Positions 49,294-62,430 are shown, counted from the stretch's first letter. The stretch is DNA of 64,000 nucleotides from Sinotaia quadrata (GCA_028829895.1 CM054178.1:91669058-91733057); one strand, 5' to 3'. Translations and numbers: made by a program. The notes: a model not told the origin generated them from the sequence alone.

Positions 49294-52200
49294 ATGCACT
49301 AAGGTTTTGTACATACCCCATCATCTCATTTGACCACACATCGACTGGTACATCCATCAGTGTAGGCAATCCACTGATAACGACTTCGTGCAATATTTGG
49401 GCCGGTTTTGAAGTTTGTGAGGGTTTCTTGTTTCTCTCCCCTTGTCACATAAAAAGGAATGGGTGGTACTAGTAGCAGTACGCTCTATTTCATACAGTCT
49501 ACGAATATGAATAATCTGCACAGCCATCCACGTCAAAAAAAAAAAGGAAACAGAAAATCAACTCAATACGAACGGCAAACAGTTTTACTCGCCTTGCCGC
49601 TGCAAGGCCTGTCGCTCCGATCGAGCAAGCAGACGACTTCGCAACCGCCTGTGTCTCCTTTCATTTTTCGTGATTGAGGGCTAGGGGGTGGGGGTGGGGT
49701 AGGGATGGCTTTCTTATCTACTGCCTCTGCCCTCTCCTCCTCCCGCCCACGCAAGCCCGCGTTGGGACCACAGACGTACAAATGAAAGGCGTTTAGGTGG
49801 AGCAAAGACGACCAGTAGAAAGGTGAAAATAATCACTTTCATACAAAGCAGCAGGCCATCCAATCGCCCTTATTCGTGTACTCTTATCAGTCTTCTGCTC
49901 AGTGTTACTGGAATTTCCTGCAGGAGACTATCGCCTCTTGAAAGGGTAATTTATTGTACTGTCATTATCAGGTGCTATCATCATGCAACTGCCGGCAAGC
50001 CAAGCCAATCAATCGAAAAGTGAGGGAAGAAATTAATGCTTCTCCTACCCACTGACTGACATAACACAATACCCTTGGTCTTTGGATGATTTTAACCATT
50101 TGTGAGTCAAACTAAATGTTATTGATCGACCAAAAATGTTTGTTTTGAAAATCCCATTACAGACGTAAGAATAGTTCCTCAATACTGAACTGCTGTTACT
50201 GATGCTTAAGAATTAATGCTTTCTAAACGTGCATGCTACATTGCAATAGAATTGCCAGAGAGGCGAGAACTATGTATCTTTACTGAAATGTGGACCGAAA
50301 TACAATGATCGAATCATAATTAGTTCTTAATTTTTTCCTTTCTCTAAGTGCACAAATTAGCATAATCAGATAAACTCGTGACAACATCCACACATCTATT
50401 TTATCTGCCTTCTTGAGATTAACTTTATCCTCCAAAAGATGAATTGTAAAATGTTAACATACTTTAAAAAAAATCTGTTTCGGAAACCTAGAATTTATTT
50501 TTTCATATATGTCAGGTAAAGAGAGAACTTTAAACACAAACTCTGACGCGATAAGGTCAGTGTCAGTGTCAGTGCAAATCTGGTAACGTAGCCAGATAAT
50601 TTATAATCAGTCTCAGCGAGTCTGGGTCTAGTGAGTCCTGTGGTTAAACACAAATAATTTACAGTACGATTTATTGAGAAGATGACAGCAGAAAGGGCAT
50701 ATTTCAGTCGGAAACAAACAGTTTAACCATGGGCCTATCGCAACACGCGAAACTACTTAATCATGTCCTTTAACGCTATCTTTTATTTTATTGTTTGGTG
50801 TAACCTGGCTACCTAGCACGTTAGAAGGAATCGAACTAAAAATAGCACCTTTCTCTCTTTTATTCTACCATTTTGTTTAACAACAACAACAAAAAAACCT
50901 GACGAAATGCTTGCAGACTAGATCTACGTCACTGATAAATAATATATATTTGTAAGATAATTTTTATTTTAAATCACAAATATTAGCAAGCAAATAAAGA
51001 AAAATCACATCAGGGGAATGAATATATTTTACAGGCGCACTCCATTTAACAAAGGCAAGGAAGTTAAGAACTACAAATTGGTATTCAGTGTTTAAACTGA
51101 AAACAATGCCATTAAGACGTTCCTATACGGAATAAGTCTCTCACACACAGACACGAGACCAAACTGTCACACGTCACTCACCTACCGCCAATCAGCTGCC
51201 CTGTGAGTGTCTTCCACAAAAGCTATTCTGCTATTACAGTGGTTACTAAATTTCTATCGTCATTAGAAGACTGATTATTTTCCTGCGCTGACTTAAGACC
51301 GCGAATTATCAGCTATAAATATTTATTATCGTAGTATCTATTATATAGATTCTGTATGTCTGTGGTGTCAACTGAGGATAATGTTTTGGTCTTGTGTTTG
51401 ATCATCTCCAACATATCCAGTGGCTTTAATCTATGTTTTTTTTTTGCTACATATTAAACATTCCATATACATTCGTCAACATCTCTGTTAATCCTGCCAA
51501 ATCAAAGCATGATTAATTGTGATTGGAATGATCGATGGGTGAGAGAGAGCGAGCCACACTTCTGTCTATCGATCTGTCTGGTGTGTATCAGTTTATGATT
51601 GTATTTATATCTATATTTCGGGAGTGCGAACAGAAAGAGAGAGAGAGAGTATGTGTGACACATAACACATCTACAGTCACAGTAACTCATCCACAAGTTA
51701 CACATCCTAATCAAAAATATTAAATATTTAACTATACTGACGTCATTGAAGAGAAAATTGGATTCTCTATAAAACGAAGAGCAAGAACCAGGAGCTCAAA
51801 TGCTGATTTGATATGTCAAAACTTTTAAATACAAGACCAAAACAAATACATAAATATATGATTGTAACTAAACATCTACACGAGGAAAACAGTTTTAACA
51901 GAAAGAAAAGATAACGATTATTTTTGCAGTTACGTGAACAACATGTCTCAGTGGATGGCAGTTTGCAGTAGAAATTTGATCACCAATGCAGTGTGACCTT
52001 TTACAGCACTGTTCAGCGTGATCTTTCATGACACTGTTCAGACTTGAAGACAAAAATCAAGTCTCTGTTTGAACTCAACCGTCAACAGAACAACATTACT
52101 GACGATAATAGTTACTGAAATGGATACGACGATAGAAGTAATTTATCAGAACGAATGGTCATTCTAAAAATGTCCTAAGTCACGTGCTTACGGTTACAAC

Positions 52201-52297
52201 AGCTATGGTCGCTTCAGAGGCTTTGTCGATACATAACGATAACTGACGATAATACGTTTGAAATCGTTCATGAACATTCTTTAATCCCTCTCCACCT
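49294..52297. other. non-coding, no supported exon
   Basis: A duplicated block of about 75 bp around CATATACATATAATCTATAA / CCCATACAGATATGGCTC lies just before, at 48990-49110. 49680-49700 is a G-rich patch. (GA)7 lies at about 51636. No other structure. Confidence 0.4.
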
Positions 52298-52640
52298 TTA
52301 GCATTGACTGCGAACACTTTAACATTGACTACGAACACTTTAGTATTGATTGCGAACACTTTAACATTGACTACGAACACTTTAGTATTGATTGCGAACA
52401 CTTTAACATTGACTACGAACACTTTAGTATTGACTGTGAACACTTTAACATTGACTACGAACACTTTAGTATTGATTGCGAACACTTTAACATTGACTAC
52501 GAACACTTTAGTATTGATTGCGAACACTTTAACATTGACTACGAACACTTTAGTATTGACTGTGAACACTTTAACATTGACTGTGAACACTTTAGCATTG
52601 ACTGTGAACACTTTAGCATTGTTTGCGAACACTTTATCAA
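52298..52640. repeat. 21-bp minisatellite with 42-bp higher-order unit, 16 copies
   Basis: The unit is GAACACTTTAACATTGACTA plus C. Alternating units differ: AACATTGACTAC versus AGTATTGATTGC, giving a 42-bp dimer. At 7 codons per unit, open frames appear on both strands (118 and 150 codons). These are repeat-derived. Confidence 0.96.
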
Positions 52641-52754
52641 TAAAAGTAAGTTATTATTAGATCAAGATGAGTTCATGTATATTACAACAGTCACCGTACC
52701 GTACACATCACAAGAAAGGAAGAGGTTACATGTTATTATCAAATAGTCAAACAA

Positions 52755-52850
52755 ACAAAAAAAAACATCGATCTGTAAAAAAAAAAGTTTCGGATGTGTA
52801 AAAAAAAAAAATACACGGATCTGTAAAAAAAAAAAATACACACATCTGTG
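52755..52850. repeat. A-tract repeat, 4 copies
   Basis: Runs of 8-11 A are each followed or preceded by a CATCGATCTGTA / CACGGATCTGTA-like word, about 30 bp apart. Confidence 0.8.
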
Positions 52851-53540
52851 AAGTAAAACTCTGGATGAAAAGAAACAAGATGAACAGACACAATCATAAA
52901 ATATGAGATGAAAAGTAACAAGTTATAGTGTTAAATATTGAAATAATTTAGAATTAGAAAAGTAACAAATGACAGAAACGAAGATTGAAAATTTCTGGAT
53001 TTAGAAAATAACAGTTTCCAGAAACAAAAAACATAAATGATTTGGATTTAGAAAAGTAACACTTACAGAGGCTACACATAGGCTACACAGTTGAAAAAAT
53101 CCCACTCTGACGTATACAAAATAAAAAGAATGTTGTTAATGTTTAAAATATTTGGATAAAGTGTAACAAATCAGATTTTTATTTACTTATAAGAAAATCT
53201 GTGTGATGAATTTTGGCAGTTTTTGGATAAAAGTTAAGAAAATACAAAAGTGAATGATTTAAAATCCTAGATGAAAGATAATCTGCTGCGATAAAGTTTA
53301 TAAAATGTTGTAAAATGAAGAACAAATCAAACGGCAGTGTTTTAAGATAATAATTTAAAATCAGATTAAACGGTAATAATGAGTCAACAATTTGAAAGAA
53401 AAGTATTGAACAATTGATTAGAATGAAACCTAATCTTGGATAATGGAACATAACAGATAGCAGTGAGGTAACAAAAATAAATAACAGATAGCAGTGAGGT
53501 AACAAGAAAAATTATGAATAGCATAGAAGTAATAAGAACT
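52851..53540. other. non-coding, faint repeats
   Basis: AACAGATAGCAGTGAGGTAA is duplicated at about 53451 and 53483. AT-rich otherwise. Confidence 0.5.
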
Positions 53541-53589
53541 GAAAAATAAAATCTAAAAGTAGCAGTAAATACATATAAATAAACCAATA

Positions 53590-53990
53590 ATAGCTAGCAG
53601 TAACTAGAAATAAGAAAACTAGTAATAGCAACCATTAAATAGAAATAAGAAAACTAGTAATAGCAACCATTAAATAGAAATAAGAAAACTAGTAATAGCA
53701 ACCATTAAATAGAAATAAGAAAACTTGTAATAACAACCATTAAATAGAAATAAGAAAACTAGTAATAGCAACCATTAAATAGAAATAAGAAAACTAATAA
53801 AAGCAACCATTAAATAGAAATAAGAAAACTAATAAAAGCAACCATTAAATAGAAATAAGAAAACTACTAATAGCAACCATTAAATAGAAATAAGAAAATT
53901 AGTAATAGCAACCATTAAATAGAAATAAGAAAACTAGTAATAGCAACCATTAAATAGAAATAAGAAAACTAGTAATGGTTAGCAGCAAAT
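53590..53990 (+). repeat. 35-bp minisatellite, about 11 copies
   Basis: The unit is TAGCAACCATTAAATAGAAA then TAAGAAAACTAGTAA. Copies are nearly identical in the centre and decay at both edges, where AGCAGTAAATAGAAATAA-like units continue to about 53540 and 54035. Confidence 0.97.
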
Positions 53991-54035
53991 AGAAATAAGT
54001 AAATTAGTATTAGATAGGAGTAACTAGAAATAAGA

Positions 54036-55534
54036 GAACTACTACCGTCTGCTTCATTTAAACAACCAGGAGTTGATGTAATTTAAGTAATTAGCTAGTA
54101 GAGACTAGCTAGTGGTATCAATATAATTAACAACAATAATGTAGCCGGAAATAGCTCTTAGTAATAGTATTAGCATGCCTAGAAGTCAACTGTATCAGTA
54201 GAAGAAATATAAGTCTGCAAGTAGAATTAGGTAAATAGAAAAAGATTTATGAGTGGCACGTATGGTGTTCCTTACTTCAGTCAGAAGTACTGTAGTAGGA
54301 GCAAAGACAAAGGGGTACAATCTCAGTCCAACTCCACTCTACCGATTAAACGCACACACAGACACACATAAATAACAACGAGCACACCTACACACATAGA
54401 TCACATCTATACATACCAAATACACACAGAGATCCTACATATAGACCCCCCACACACATATAATCAAACATATAGATATATACAAACAAACGCTAGCAAA
54501 TTCACCTCATAATCTAGCCCTACTGACAACAGATATCTACAACTGAAACATTTTGCATGAAAACATTTTTAAAATGGCGCTCTCAGTAATATGTATAAAT
54601 CAATATCTGTGTACTTTAAATTAATCAGTGAAAGAAAATGCCAGCCAAGGCAACTAAGTCTTTTTACTATGTTCGCTTAAACATATATATATTTATAAGA
54701 TCAAATAAATAATAAGTGTAATACAAATTTTTAAAAAAACGAACGAAACCAAACTTTGTTATCCTGATATAAAATGTACTGAGTTCAGAGCTAGATACTG
54801 ACACAGATTATGACCTGATTTGTGTTTTGCAAAGACACTTTGTCTAATCAGTTAGTGGCGCTTTGTTTAATCAGTCTATCTTCGATATCCTGTTTTCACT
54901 GTCACGCCCAATGTCAACAACAAGAACAGTGATTGTCTTTCTTGTCACATTGCCTACAACAGCTTGTTTTCTTTTATTTTGGGTTGTTGTTGTTTTTTGT
55001 TGGGGAAGGTTTTGACCAGATACTGGTGTCTGCAGTGTGCTATTGCCTTCTAGGACCTCCGGCACATTAAACCACCAATTACACCATCAATGTATAATTT
55101 AAAAAAATCTTACAGAAAGCATTTTTATCTCACAGCACTAGAGAACAGCAGATGGTAGAGAGAAAAATGGAGAGTGACCTAGGTGTCAGCTGCCCTCTGA
55201 CGCCTAAATTGTCTTGTTACTGAAAGCCTGTCACCTAGACCTGTATAGAGCGCCCATTTCAGACTGCAACGTACATCGTTAACGTGTCTAATCGATCATA
55301 GCAACAAATTTGTTTGTCAACGACTGTGTGTGTGTGTGTGTGTGTTTCAATGCATATATGACTGAGTTATGTGTGTGTATGAGAACCTTTATTACAAATA
55401 TGTAAATGAAAATATTATACTGAGAATTCATTTGGCATATGTAAATGAATTTGAGTTATTGTCCTGTGCATGTGTATGTATGAATTTGAGTGTTATGTCA
55501 TATTTGTGTATAGGTGCATGCATGTGTGCAGTTG
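54036..55534. other. non-coding, nothing recognised
   Basis: A CACACA-rich patch lies at 54350-54480, and (TG)10 at 55325-55346. No supported exon. Confidence 0.45.
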
Positions 55535-55955
55535 TCACAACTGTCACATGCTGCCATCTTGATATAGCAGAATTATCTTGGTACATTTATCAGTCAACCA
55601 AGGGAGGCACTCTGTTCTCATGGGAATGATGGAAAATGTCTGCCAGGTTTGGTGTGTGCACTGTTTTCAAATCATTCACTGATGGTTCCAGGAAACTGGA
55701 AAGGATCTATTCCTAAAACTATAGTTTTCAAACTATCAATAATATATGGAAATAATAAAAGAAAAACTCTTTCTGACCAAGCACAGTGATTAAACCTGCC
55801 AATGCCCATGAATAAACAGCAAGTCAAAGGTGTCACCACACCAGCTCTAGACTTATAGGCTGACAGAGAGGTCAAAACATGAGTTTCAGTTTTGGTTTTC
55901 TAGATATTTTGTGATAATTTTAGGCAAGAACCCAAAGTGTGATGATAGATTATTA
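55535..55955 (+). repeat. interspersed repeat family R2, copy 2
   Basis: Collinear with 3395-3875. It begins TCACATGCTGCCATCTTGAT and keeps GTGTGTGCACTG, TTCACTGATGGTTCCAGG, AAAACATGAGTTTCAGTTTT and GTGTGATGATAGATTA. The middle (55770-55850) has sequence absent from copy 1. Confidence 0.7.
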
Positions 55956-56059
55956 TTAGTGTGAGCAGTTTTAGATTATTTTAAAATTTCTTTACACAGA
56001 AGGTGGTGGTCAAATATGAACTATAGAATGTCAGGCAGAGATCAATTTGTCAGTAGATG

Positions 56060-56242
<183 letters not shown>

Positions 56243-56290
56243 CATTGATCCATCTGTTATCCTTCCATTTGTCTATCCATCTGTGAATCC

Positions 56291-57069
56291 ACCTGTCTTC
56301 ATGAAGTAAAATAGGCTATCTTGAAATCAGTCAAACGTGTCAGCTAATATAAGTATTTTGTACAACATTTCTAATACAAAGTATTTGAATAGCTATTACA
56401 AAGGACTGCTTATATGGAACAGTTTTTACACCCCCCCGGTCCTTGTCATATCTATTTATTAAATTTAATGGAATTATACATACACATAAAATATAAGATA
56501 TTTAATTTAAATCAACAACTGGACACAATAGCTAAACAGCAATAAGAGGTGTAGATATGAATCAAGCATTTCCAAGAAACAGTTCTCCCCACCCCTCGCA
56601 AATGCACACTCATATACTGCAACCGTTCACACACCACCAAATACTATTAAACACACACAGATACACAATTTTACACATGTTATCACTCGCACACATTCAC
56701 ACATATACACTATCGCTTGTACACATACACCACTTACACACACACACATACACACGCACACGCATATGCACATCTCTATGTCATTTATAATTCTTCGTTT
56801 CAGTGCTTTCCACTCTGTGCCAAGCACGAACTTGTGGCATGTCGTCAGGACGGCATGGTTTGTAGGACGCTGTGAACGCACTCTACGATCGATAAAGAGT
56901 TCGAAGAGAATGCACTCTGTGTTTTTGAAATGTTTTATTATAAAATTATGGAGTACTGTATTTATGTTGCTACTATTTATGTATTGAAAGTTTAAAAGTA
57001 GACATCGTGTACTGCACATGTAGTGAAAAGCATAGAAATCTTTTCCATACAGTTACCAGACAGTGCCAT
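56291..57069. other. non-coding, CA-rich patch
   Basis: 56600-56765 is an imperfect CACA/CATA patch. Frames on both strands at 56627-57019 have no known domain. Confidence 0.45.
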
Positions 57070-57117
57070 TGTTCTTCTTCTTAATGTAGGGGGCGCTTCC
57101 GGCTTCCGCCGCTTTCG
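57070..57117 (-). repeat. short GC-rich block shared with 23986-24036
   Basis: This is the reverse-complement partner of the block at 23986. On the plus strand it reads GTAGGGGGCGCTTCCGGCTT then CCGCCGCTTTCG. It sits just upstream of the CCAAT cluster at 57267-57305. Confidence 0.6.
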
Positions 57118-57266
57118 TGTTTGGGTGGGGGAGAAAGGAGGAGGGATAGGGGGGAGAGGGAGGGTGTGTGGCCTTTGTTATCGATAACCGCATTATTTAT
57201 AGCAATGGGTGACGCGGACGCCGACTGTTCTAATCAACAGACAGATCGCACAATGCGTCACGACTG

Positions 57267-57305
57267 ACCAATGGCCGTTTACTGGCTAACCAATGCTGAC
57301 CAATG
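57267..57305 (+). promoter_or_regulatory. cluster of three CCAAT boxes
   Basis: GACCAATGG, TAACCAATG and GACCAATGA lie within 40 bases. Just upstream are a GC-richer block (57070-57240) and GACGCGGACGCC. NF-Y-type promoters often hold spaced CCAAT boxes. No downstream exon was recognised, so function is inferred. Confidence 0.3.
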
Positions 57306-57309
57306 AGAG

Positions 57310-57900
57310 TTAAGGAAATACGGGGAGGAAACATTAATTTTCGTAAATATTACATTACAAACTTAGAAAGAAGCTGAAACTCTTTATGTCACTGTCAACA
57401 AGTTGGCTGAGGTTAAGAAGCAAAGAAAATGATCTTGACGGAAGAATCTTCTGACGGTGCTGTCTGATTTTTAATGAGCAAGGAAAAAATCTAAAGGCAA
57501 TGAATCATAAATAAAATTAAAATTAAATAAAATAAAATTAAAATGAATTAGCATAGTCCAACAAGGAAAATATCATTTCAAATTACTTAACAATCCAATC
57601 TTTGTGTGCAATAGAAATACACACGCAACTTTCCGTTATTATATTGAAAAGAAGTTATGAACCATAGATTAGCTACACTGAAATTACGCATAGTATCTGG
57701 TGTATTCTCGCGAATGACGTAGTGTGCATACAGTAAGCAATACTTCCTGCGAACAAAACACACAACCGAAAGAATAAAATAAACACTACATCGATAGTCA
57801 ATAAACTTTCCATCGGGAGTGAGTGAATTAATTTTGCAACGCACTTTCCTATGTATAAAGAAAAGCGATTTAAAATCTCATAGACATGTGACGATACCAG
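57310..57900. other. non-coding, nothing recognised
   Basis: AT-rich with an AAATAAAATTAAA patch at 57508-57545. Confidence 0.45.
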
Positions 57901-58062
57901 TGTTTTACTATGGTGATCGTTCTACTGGGAAATAAAAACAACACAGTATCCACGAACCGTACGGCGGGGCTAACCTTTGACCCAATGTTTTACTATGGTG
58001 ATCATTCTACTGGAAAACAAACAATATCCACGAACCGTAGGGCGGGGCTAACCTTTGACCCA
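57901..58062. repeat. 84/75-bp duplication, 2 copies
   Basis: TGTTTTACTATGGTGATCGT starts at 57901 and again at about 57985. Both copies contain TATCCACGAACCGTA and GGCGGGGCTAACCTTTGACC. The second copy lacks about 9 bases in the middle. Confidence 0.93.
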
Positions 58063-58304
58063 AATTTTAAGGAAAAGTCCGAGTTGGCATCCAGAAAATA
58101 CTAAAGTTAATCACAAATGACGAAGTGACGGCTAGTAGTTCTTTTGTCGCACTAAACGACCTCGATAAGTTTAGAGTATTAAGTCAAATGTAATTTAGAG
58201 TAATTTCTATCAATTAATGATGCTTCTACTTCTTTTTAAATTCTTAAAATGTTATGCTTTGTGGGCGAGTCATTGTTCTTGAAAAGGGGACACGTCAAAT
58301 TTTA

Positions 58305-58394
<90 letters not shown>

Positions 58395-58414
58395 TGAGTG
58401 TGTGTGTGTGTGTG
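58305..58414 (+). repeat. (TG)n(GA)n(TG)n compound microsatellite
   Basis: TG, then about 66 bases of GA, then TG again. The mirrored arrangement is symmetric about the GA block. Confidence 0.97.
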
Positions 58415-58956
58415 ATAGGGAGATCTTAACAGTTGTTTGCCAGCGATGATGCATACACAATTAATTTCTCGTCACCTTGTACATCTCCAGTGTACAAATT
58501 TGTATGGCCAGATTTTGACTTAAACAAAACTTTAGACTCTACTATATCAGTGTTTGCTTCCACGACTTGCGAATTCTATTGCGCCTTACGGTCTTTCCTG
58601 GACTTCCCTCACACCAGAACATCTTCCGGCTAGTCTCCCTTCTCTCGCGTTCTTACTACAGTTGTGCGAGCAAGCAATTCTTGCTAACTCAGCACAGTGT
58701 AATATCGCGATTAGTATTAGTCTTTAAATTATCCCCCCCCCCTTTATCGCCACAAATATTCCTTGTTTTTAACACATATTGAGTGAAAAATTAACATAAC
58801 TTACTGCGCATGCGTATCACAGAAGTTGTAATAAGTGAAATCACAGCCGTATTGCGAACTTACAGCCCCACCCCGCAAAGATATAATAAACAAACAAAAA
58901 AACCACAGAACAAAACCAACCGCAGTTTTTGTTAATCGTAATTTAATTTGCCTTAT
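58415..58956. other. non-coding, C10 run
   Basis: A run of C lies at 58732-58741. No gene recognised. Confidence 0.45.
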
Positions 58957-59214
58957 TAATTCAATTCGTAATATAGTCGTAATTTTTGCCATAAGTCAAT
59001 TCGTAATATAGTCGTAATTTTTGACAAAAGTCAATTCGTAATATAGTCGTAATTTTTGCCTTAAGTCAACTCGTAATATAGTCGTAATTTTTGCCTTAAG
59101 TCAATTAATAATATAGTCGTAATTTTTGCCATAAGTCAATTCGTAATATAGTCGTAATTTTTGCCTTAAATCAATTCGTAATATAGTCGTAATTTTTACC
59201 TTAAGTCAATTCGT
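58957..59214. repeat. 35-bp minisatellite, 7 copies
   Basis: The unit is AAGTCAATTCGTAATATAGT then CGTAATTTTTGCCTT. Single-base variants (ACTCG, ATTAATAAT, GACAAA) mark individual units. Confidence 0.96.
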
Positions 59215-59539
59215 AAGAACTGCTGATTTTCAGCACAAGTATCGGAGATCTTCAGGGGCAGCTGTCAATGTCCAAACGACTTGTAAGAATTAAACGGCAA
59301 CGTTCTGTGAAGAAAAAACAACCAGAAAGTATGGATCTACTTACCTTCATCCTTGAATTATAAAGCGTTCTCCGAGCTATTCAAGAATAGAGGATTTCAA
59401 GAATAGAGCTATTCAAGAAGAGAGCATTTTAAGGTATGCCGGACTGGGTGGTTGCACGGAGCTAAAAATAAAACGATTGTAATGTTCTTGACTGCTTTGA
59501 TTTCTGTCATCATAACATTTAGACGATGACTACGAAAGC

Positions 59540-59717
59540 CATTAAAACGTATGAAAAAGGAAAAGAGACAATGCCTGGACTAAGTATCGTGTCTCCATTA
59601 AAACTTATGAAAAAGGAAAAGAGACAAAGCCTGGACTAAGTATCGTGTCTCCATTAAAACGTATGAAAAAGGAAAAGAGACAAAGCCTGGACTAACTATC
59701 GTGTCTCCATTAAAACA
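59540..59717. repeat. 56-bp tandem repeat, 3 copies plus a partial
   Basis: CATTAAAACGTATGAAAAAG starts at 59540, 59596 and 59652, with a partial at 59708. Each contains GAGACAAAGCCTGGACTAAG. Confidence 0.95.
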
Positions 59718-60570
59718 GTAACACTTCACGGCGGGGTGGAAGTAATAATTATTACTTATTATTATATTATTAAATATAATTAATGTCAAATGTGTAATAT
59801 GACATCACACTCATTATTTTAAAATGTACTGACAGTTCTTGACGTAGACTTGTAAAAGCCTCTTAGTCAATCTGAGATGATTGCAATAGTAGTAGTAGTA
59901 GTGGTCTCCTAAATAAAAAAATATACTTTCTGGAAATATAAGTGGGATGTTTTATATAGAAAATACACATATAACATTACAGAAAAACGAAACTGTTTAT
60001 AAAGTGCATTTAAAATTCTGTTAATGTATATAATTATGGGATGTGCAGTTAAGCTGTAGTTTATGCGTGTTAAAGGACAAAATGGGCGTACTCGTAGATT
60101 TTACATATTACGAGGTTAAATGTTCTACATTTAACAAGGTTGCTCGCTTACATGTTGGTAGATTCTATGTGTTCAAAAATAAACTGGTAAATGCTAACAG
60201 ATGCTTGTAGGTTCAAATTGTTAAAAGTTAATTGCACATACTCGTAGATTCTATTTTAAAGAGTTAAATGCACATGCTCAAATATTTTACGTGCTAAAAT
60301 GTAAAGTATACATGCTTGCAACTGAAGGCCTTCTGTGGCTGCAGCTAAATGAAACACTTTACACAGCACGTCCTCGGTGATTTCTCGGTTCCTGAAACCG
60401 AGGGCTCAGCGGGCAGCGATGTAACTGCACACACTATACACATACGACTGTGGGGCCTTTACATATTCGCACGCGTCTGTATAGTGTAAGGCGTGCAGGA
60501 TCGTTAGGCGCATGCGCATAGCTGTAAGCTCAATGAAATTTTTCAGTTCTTCAATTCTTTTTATTAATTT
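59718..60570. other. non-coding flank of the inverted repeat
   Basis: A degenerate repeat of about 60 bp runs from 60090 to 60310 around GTTAAATG-CACATGCTCGTAGATTCTA. At 60385-60405 CTCGGTT and AACCGAG form a small hairpin. No gene recognised. Confidence 0.5.
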
Positions 60571-61059
60571 TATGTTTGTTTGACCTGTGTAAATGTAAGC
60601 AGAACAACTGCATTACATAAAGTAGATATGTCAAAAGAGACAGTCACTTAAAAACAAATGACCATGCGTAGCTGTGGTCCTGATGATTTCACCTCAGTGA
60701 TGTTTGTCTGTCAATGAACTCAGAGCAGGAAAATGAAGTGGGAGGAAAATGAAACGATGGATAGAGGTCGAAGGTCACAGAAATAGGGCTCTTGCCCTCG
60801 TGTGCTAAAATTCACTGCAAAATATAAAAATTATTTCACTGACTGTCTTTCTGTCTCTCCTAAACGTTACTTTATTAGCCGAAAGTTTCAATACAAAAAT
60901 TAAAAATATTTCCACGTATATCATCCAATCTGCTGATTTTGATGTTAATTTAAATCATAAAAACGTTATAATGAACTGAGTAAAATTTAAACATAACATT
61001 ATTGCTTCATAAACATTCAATATATACTTACACATATTTATTTCCTCCAATAATTCTAA
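60571..61059 (+). repeat. left arm of a long inverted repeat
   Basis: Its reverse complement is at 63109-63620. Matching landmarks from outside inwards are GACCTGTGTAAATGT, ATAAAGTAGATATGTCAAAA, CCATGCGTAGCTGTG, TGATGTTTGTCTGTCAATGA, GATGGATAGAGGTCGAAGGT and TTTATTAGCCGAAAGTTTCA, ending at CCAATAATTCTAA. Differences are scattered substitutions and short indels. No coding frame was recognised. Confidence 0.92.
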
Positions 61060-61141
61060 TAATACTTTATGTGCTATTTTTATGACAGCATGTGTGGCTT
61101 TTAAAGTCTTTTATTAAGTCTTGACTTTGAGAGCATTTTCC

Positions 61142-61567
61142 TAATTTTAAGAGTAATTAGCTTTGTGTTTACTTTGAAGTCTAGGGGTAATTTTAAGAGT
61201 AATTAGCTTTGTGTTTACTTTGAAGTCTAGGGGTAATTTTAAGAGTAATTAGCTTTGTGTTTACTTTGAAGTCTAGGGGTAATTTTAAGAGTAATTAGCT
61301 TTGTGTTTACTTTGAAGTCTAGGGGTAATTTTAAGAGTAATTAGCTTTATGTTTACTTTGAAGTCTAGGGGTAATTTTAAGAGTAATTAGCTTTGTGTTT
61401 ATTTTGAAGTCTAGGGGTAATTTTAAGAGTAATTAGCTTTGTGTTTACTTTGAAGTCTAGGGGTAATTTTAAGAGTAATTAGCTTCTTTGTGTTTACTTT
61501 GAAGTCTAGGGGTAATTTTAAAGTAATTAGCTTCTTTGTGTTTACTTTGAAGTCTAGGGGTAATTTC
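61142..61567. repeat. 46-bp minisatellite, about 9 copies
   Basis: The unit is TAATTTTAAGAGTAATTAGC then TTTGTGTTTACTTTGAAGTC and TAGGGG. The last two units carry an extra TTC after TAGC. It lies inside the loop of the inverted repeat. Confidence 0.97.
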
Positions 61568-61639
61568 ATTTAACACAAATAAATTTTGGGTAATACCCCG
61601 AAAAGTTCCCCGGAACCCTGATTTAACAGTAAGAGTCCG

Positions 61640-62230
61640 TTCGTTTACCTTTTGATGCTGTACGCCCAATTCGTGCTTTTTGTTATGCTTGACTGCAGTG
61701 TGCATGTAACTAATAGACATATGAGATTTAACTGTAAGTTCTGTAAGTATAATACGGCTGCAGTGCGTGTGTAATTGTAAAACCAGCGCGATTGTGACTG
61801 TAGGATTGTACGGCTTACAAGATTGTGACTGTAAGCTCTGTGAGCATACGACTGCAAGGTGCATGTGAGTTTAGGTTCTACGAGATTGTGACTATAACCT
61901 CTGTGAGTATACGAATATTGTGCGTGTGTAACTGCCTACGAGAATGTTATTGTAAACTCTGCGCACAAATGACTGTAGGATTTACATACACCAGTAAATA
62001 ACGGCTGTAGACTAACACATATGACTGTAGGATTTACATACACCAGTAAATAACGGCTGTAGACTAACACCTAAGTGCACACAACTGTAGGCATTTCTTC
62101 TGTAAATTAAAACACTCTTTGTATGTAAGTGTAGGCACCCCTTGTGTATAGTGTAACTGCACACTACTTGCATATAACTGTAGGCACTCTATGTGCGTAG
62201 TTAACTGCACACTAACTGTAGGCACTCCAT
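61640..62230. repeat. degenerate repeats around ACTGTAGG and a 46-50-bp duplication
   Basis: GTGACTGTAAG-type words recur across 61690-61960. ACTGTAGGATTTACATACAC with CAGTAAATAACGGCTGTAGA is duplicated at about 61973 and 62021. Further ACTGTAGGCACTC units follow to 62230. Confidence 0.75.
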
Positions 62231-62430
62231 GCTCGGTGTGGCGGTGAGAGGACGTGTGACAAGTCCCGCTCCTGCAAATGCCAGTCACCTCTCTGTCGGT
62301 GACGCAGCCAGGCTTTATCGGAGTGGTTCTCAATGTTTTTGTGCTCCAGGCACACTTGGAAAAGACTTAAAGTATTGGGCATATTGGTCTGACCCCACGC
62401 CTGGATAGAGGGTAGTTTCTCTGCCGGATT

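Noticed and set aside
52180..52660. Open frames of 150 and 118 codons on opposite strands
   Set aside because: Both derive from the 21-bp array; the sense and antisense frames mirror each other.
62319..62365. Possible hAT terminal end (GAGTGGTTCTCAA)
   Set aside because: Only one end is visible, and no partner inverted repeat or target duplication was found nearby.
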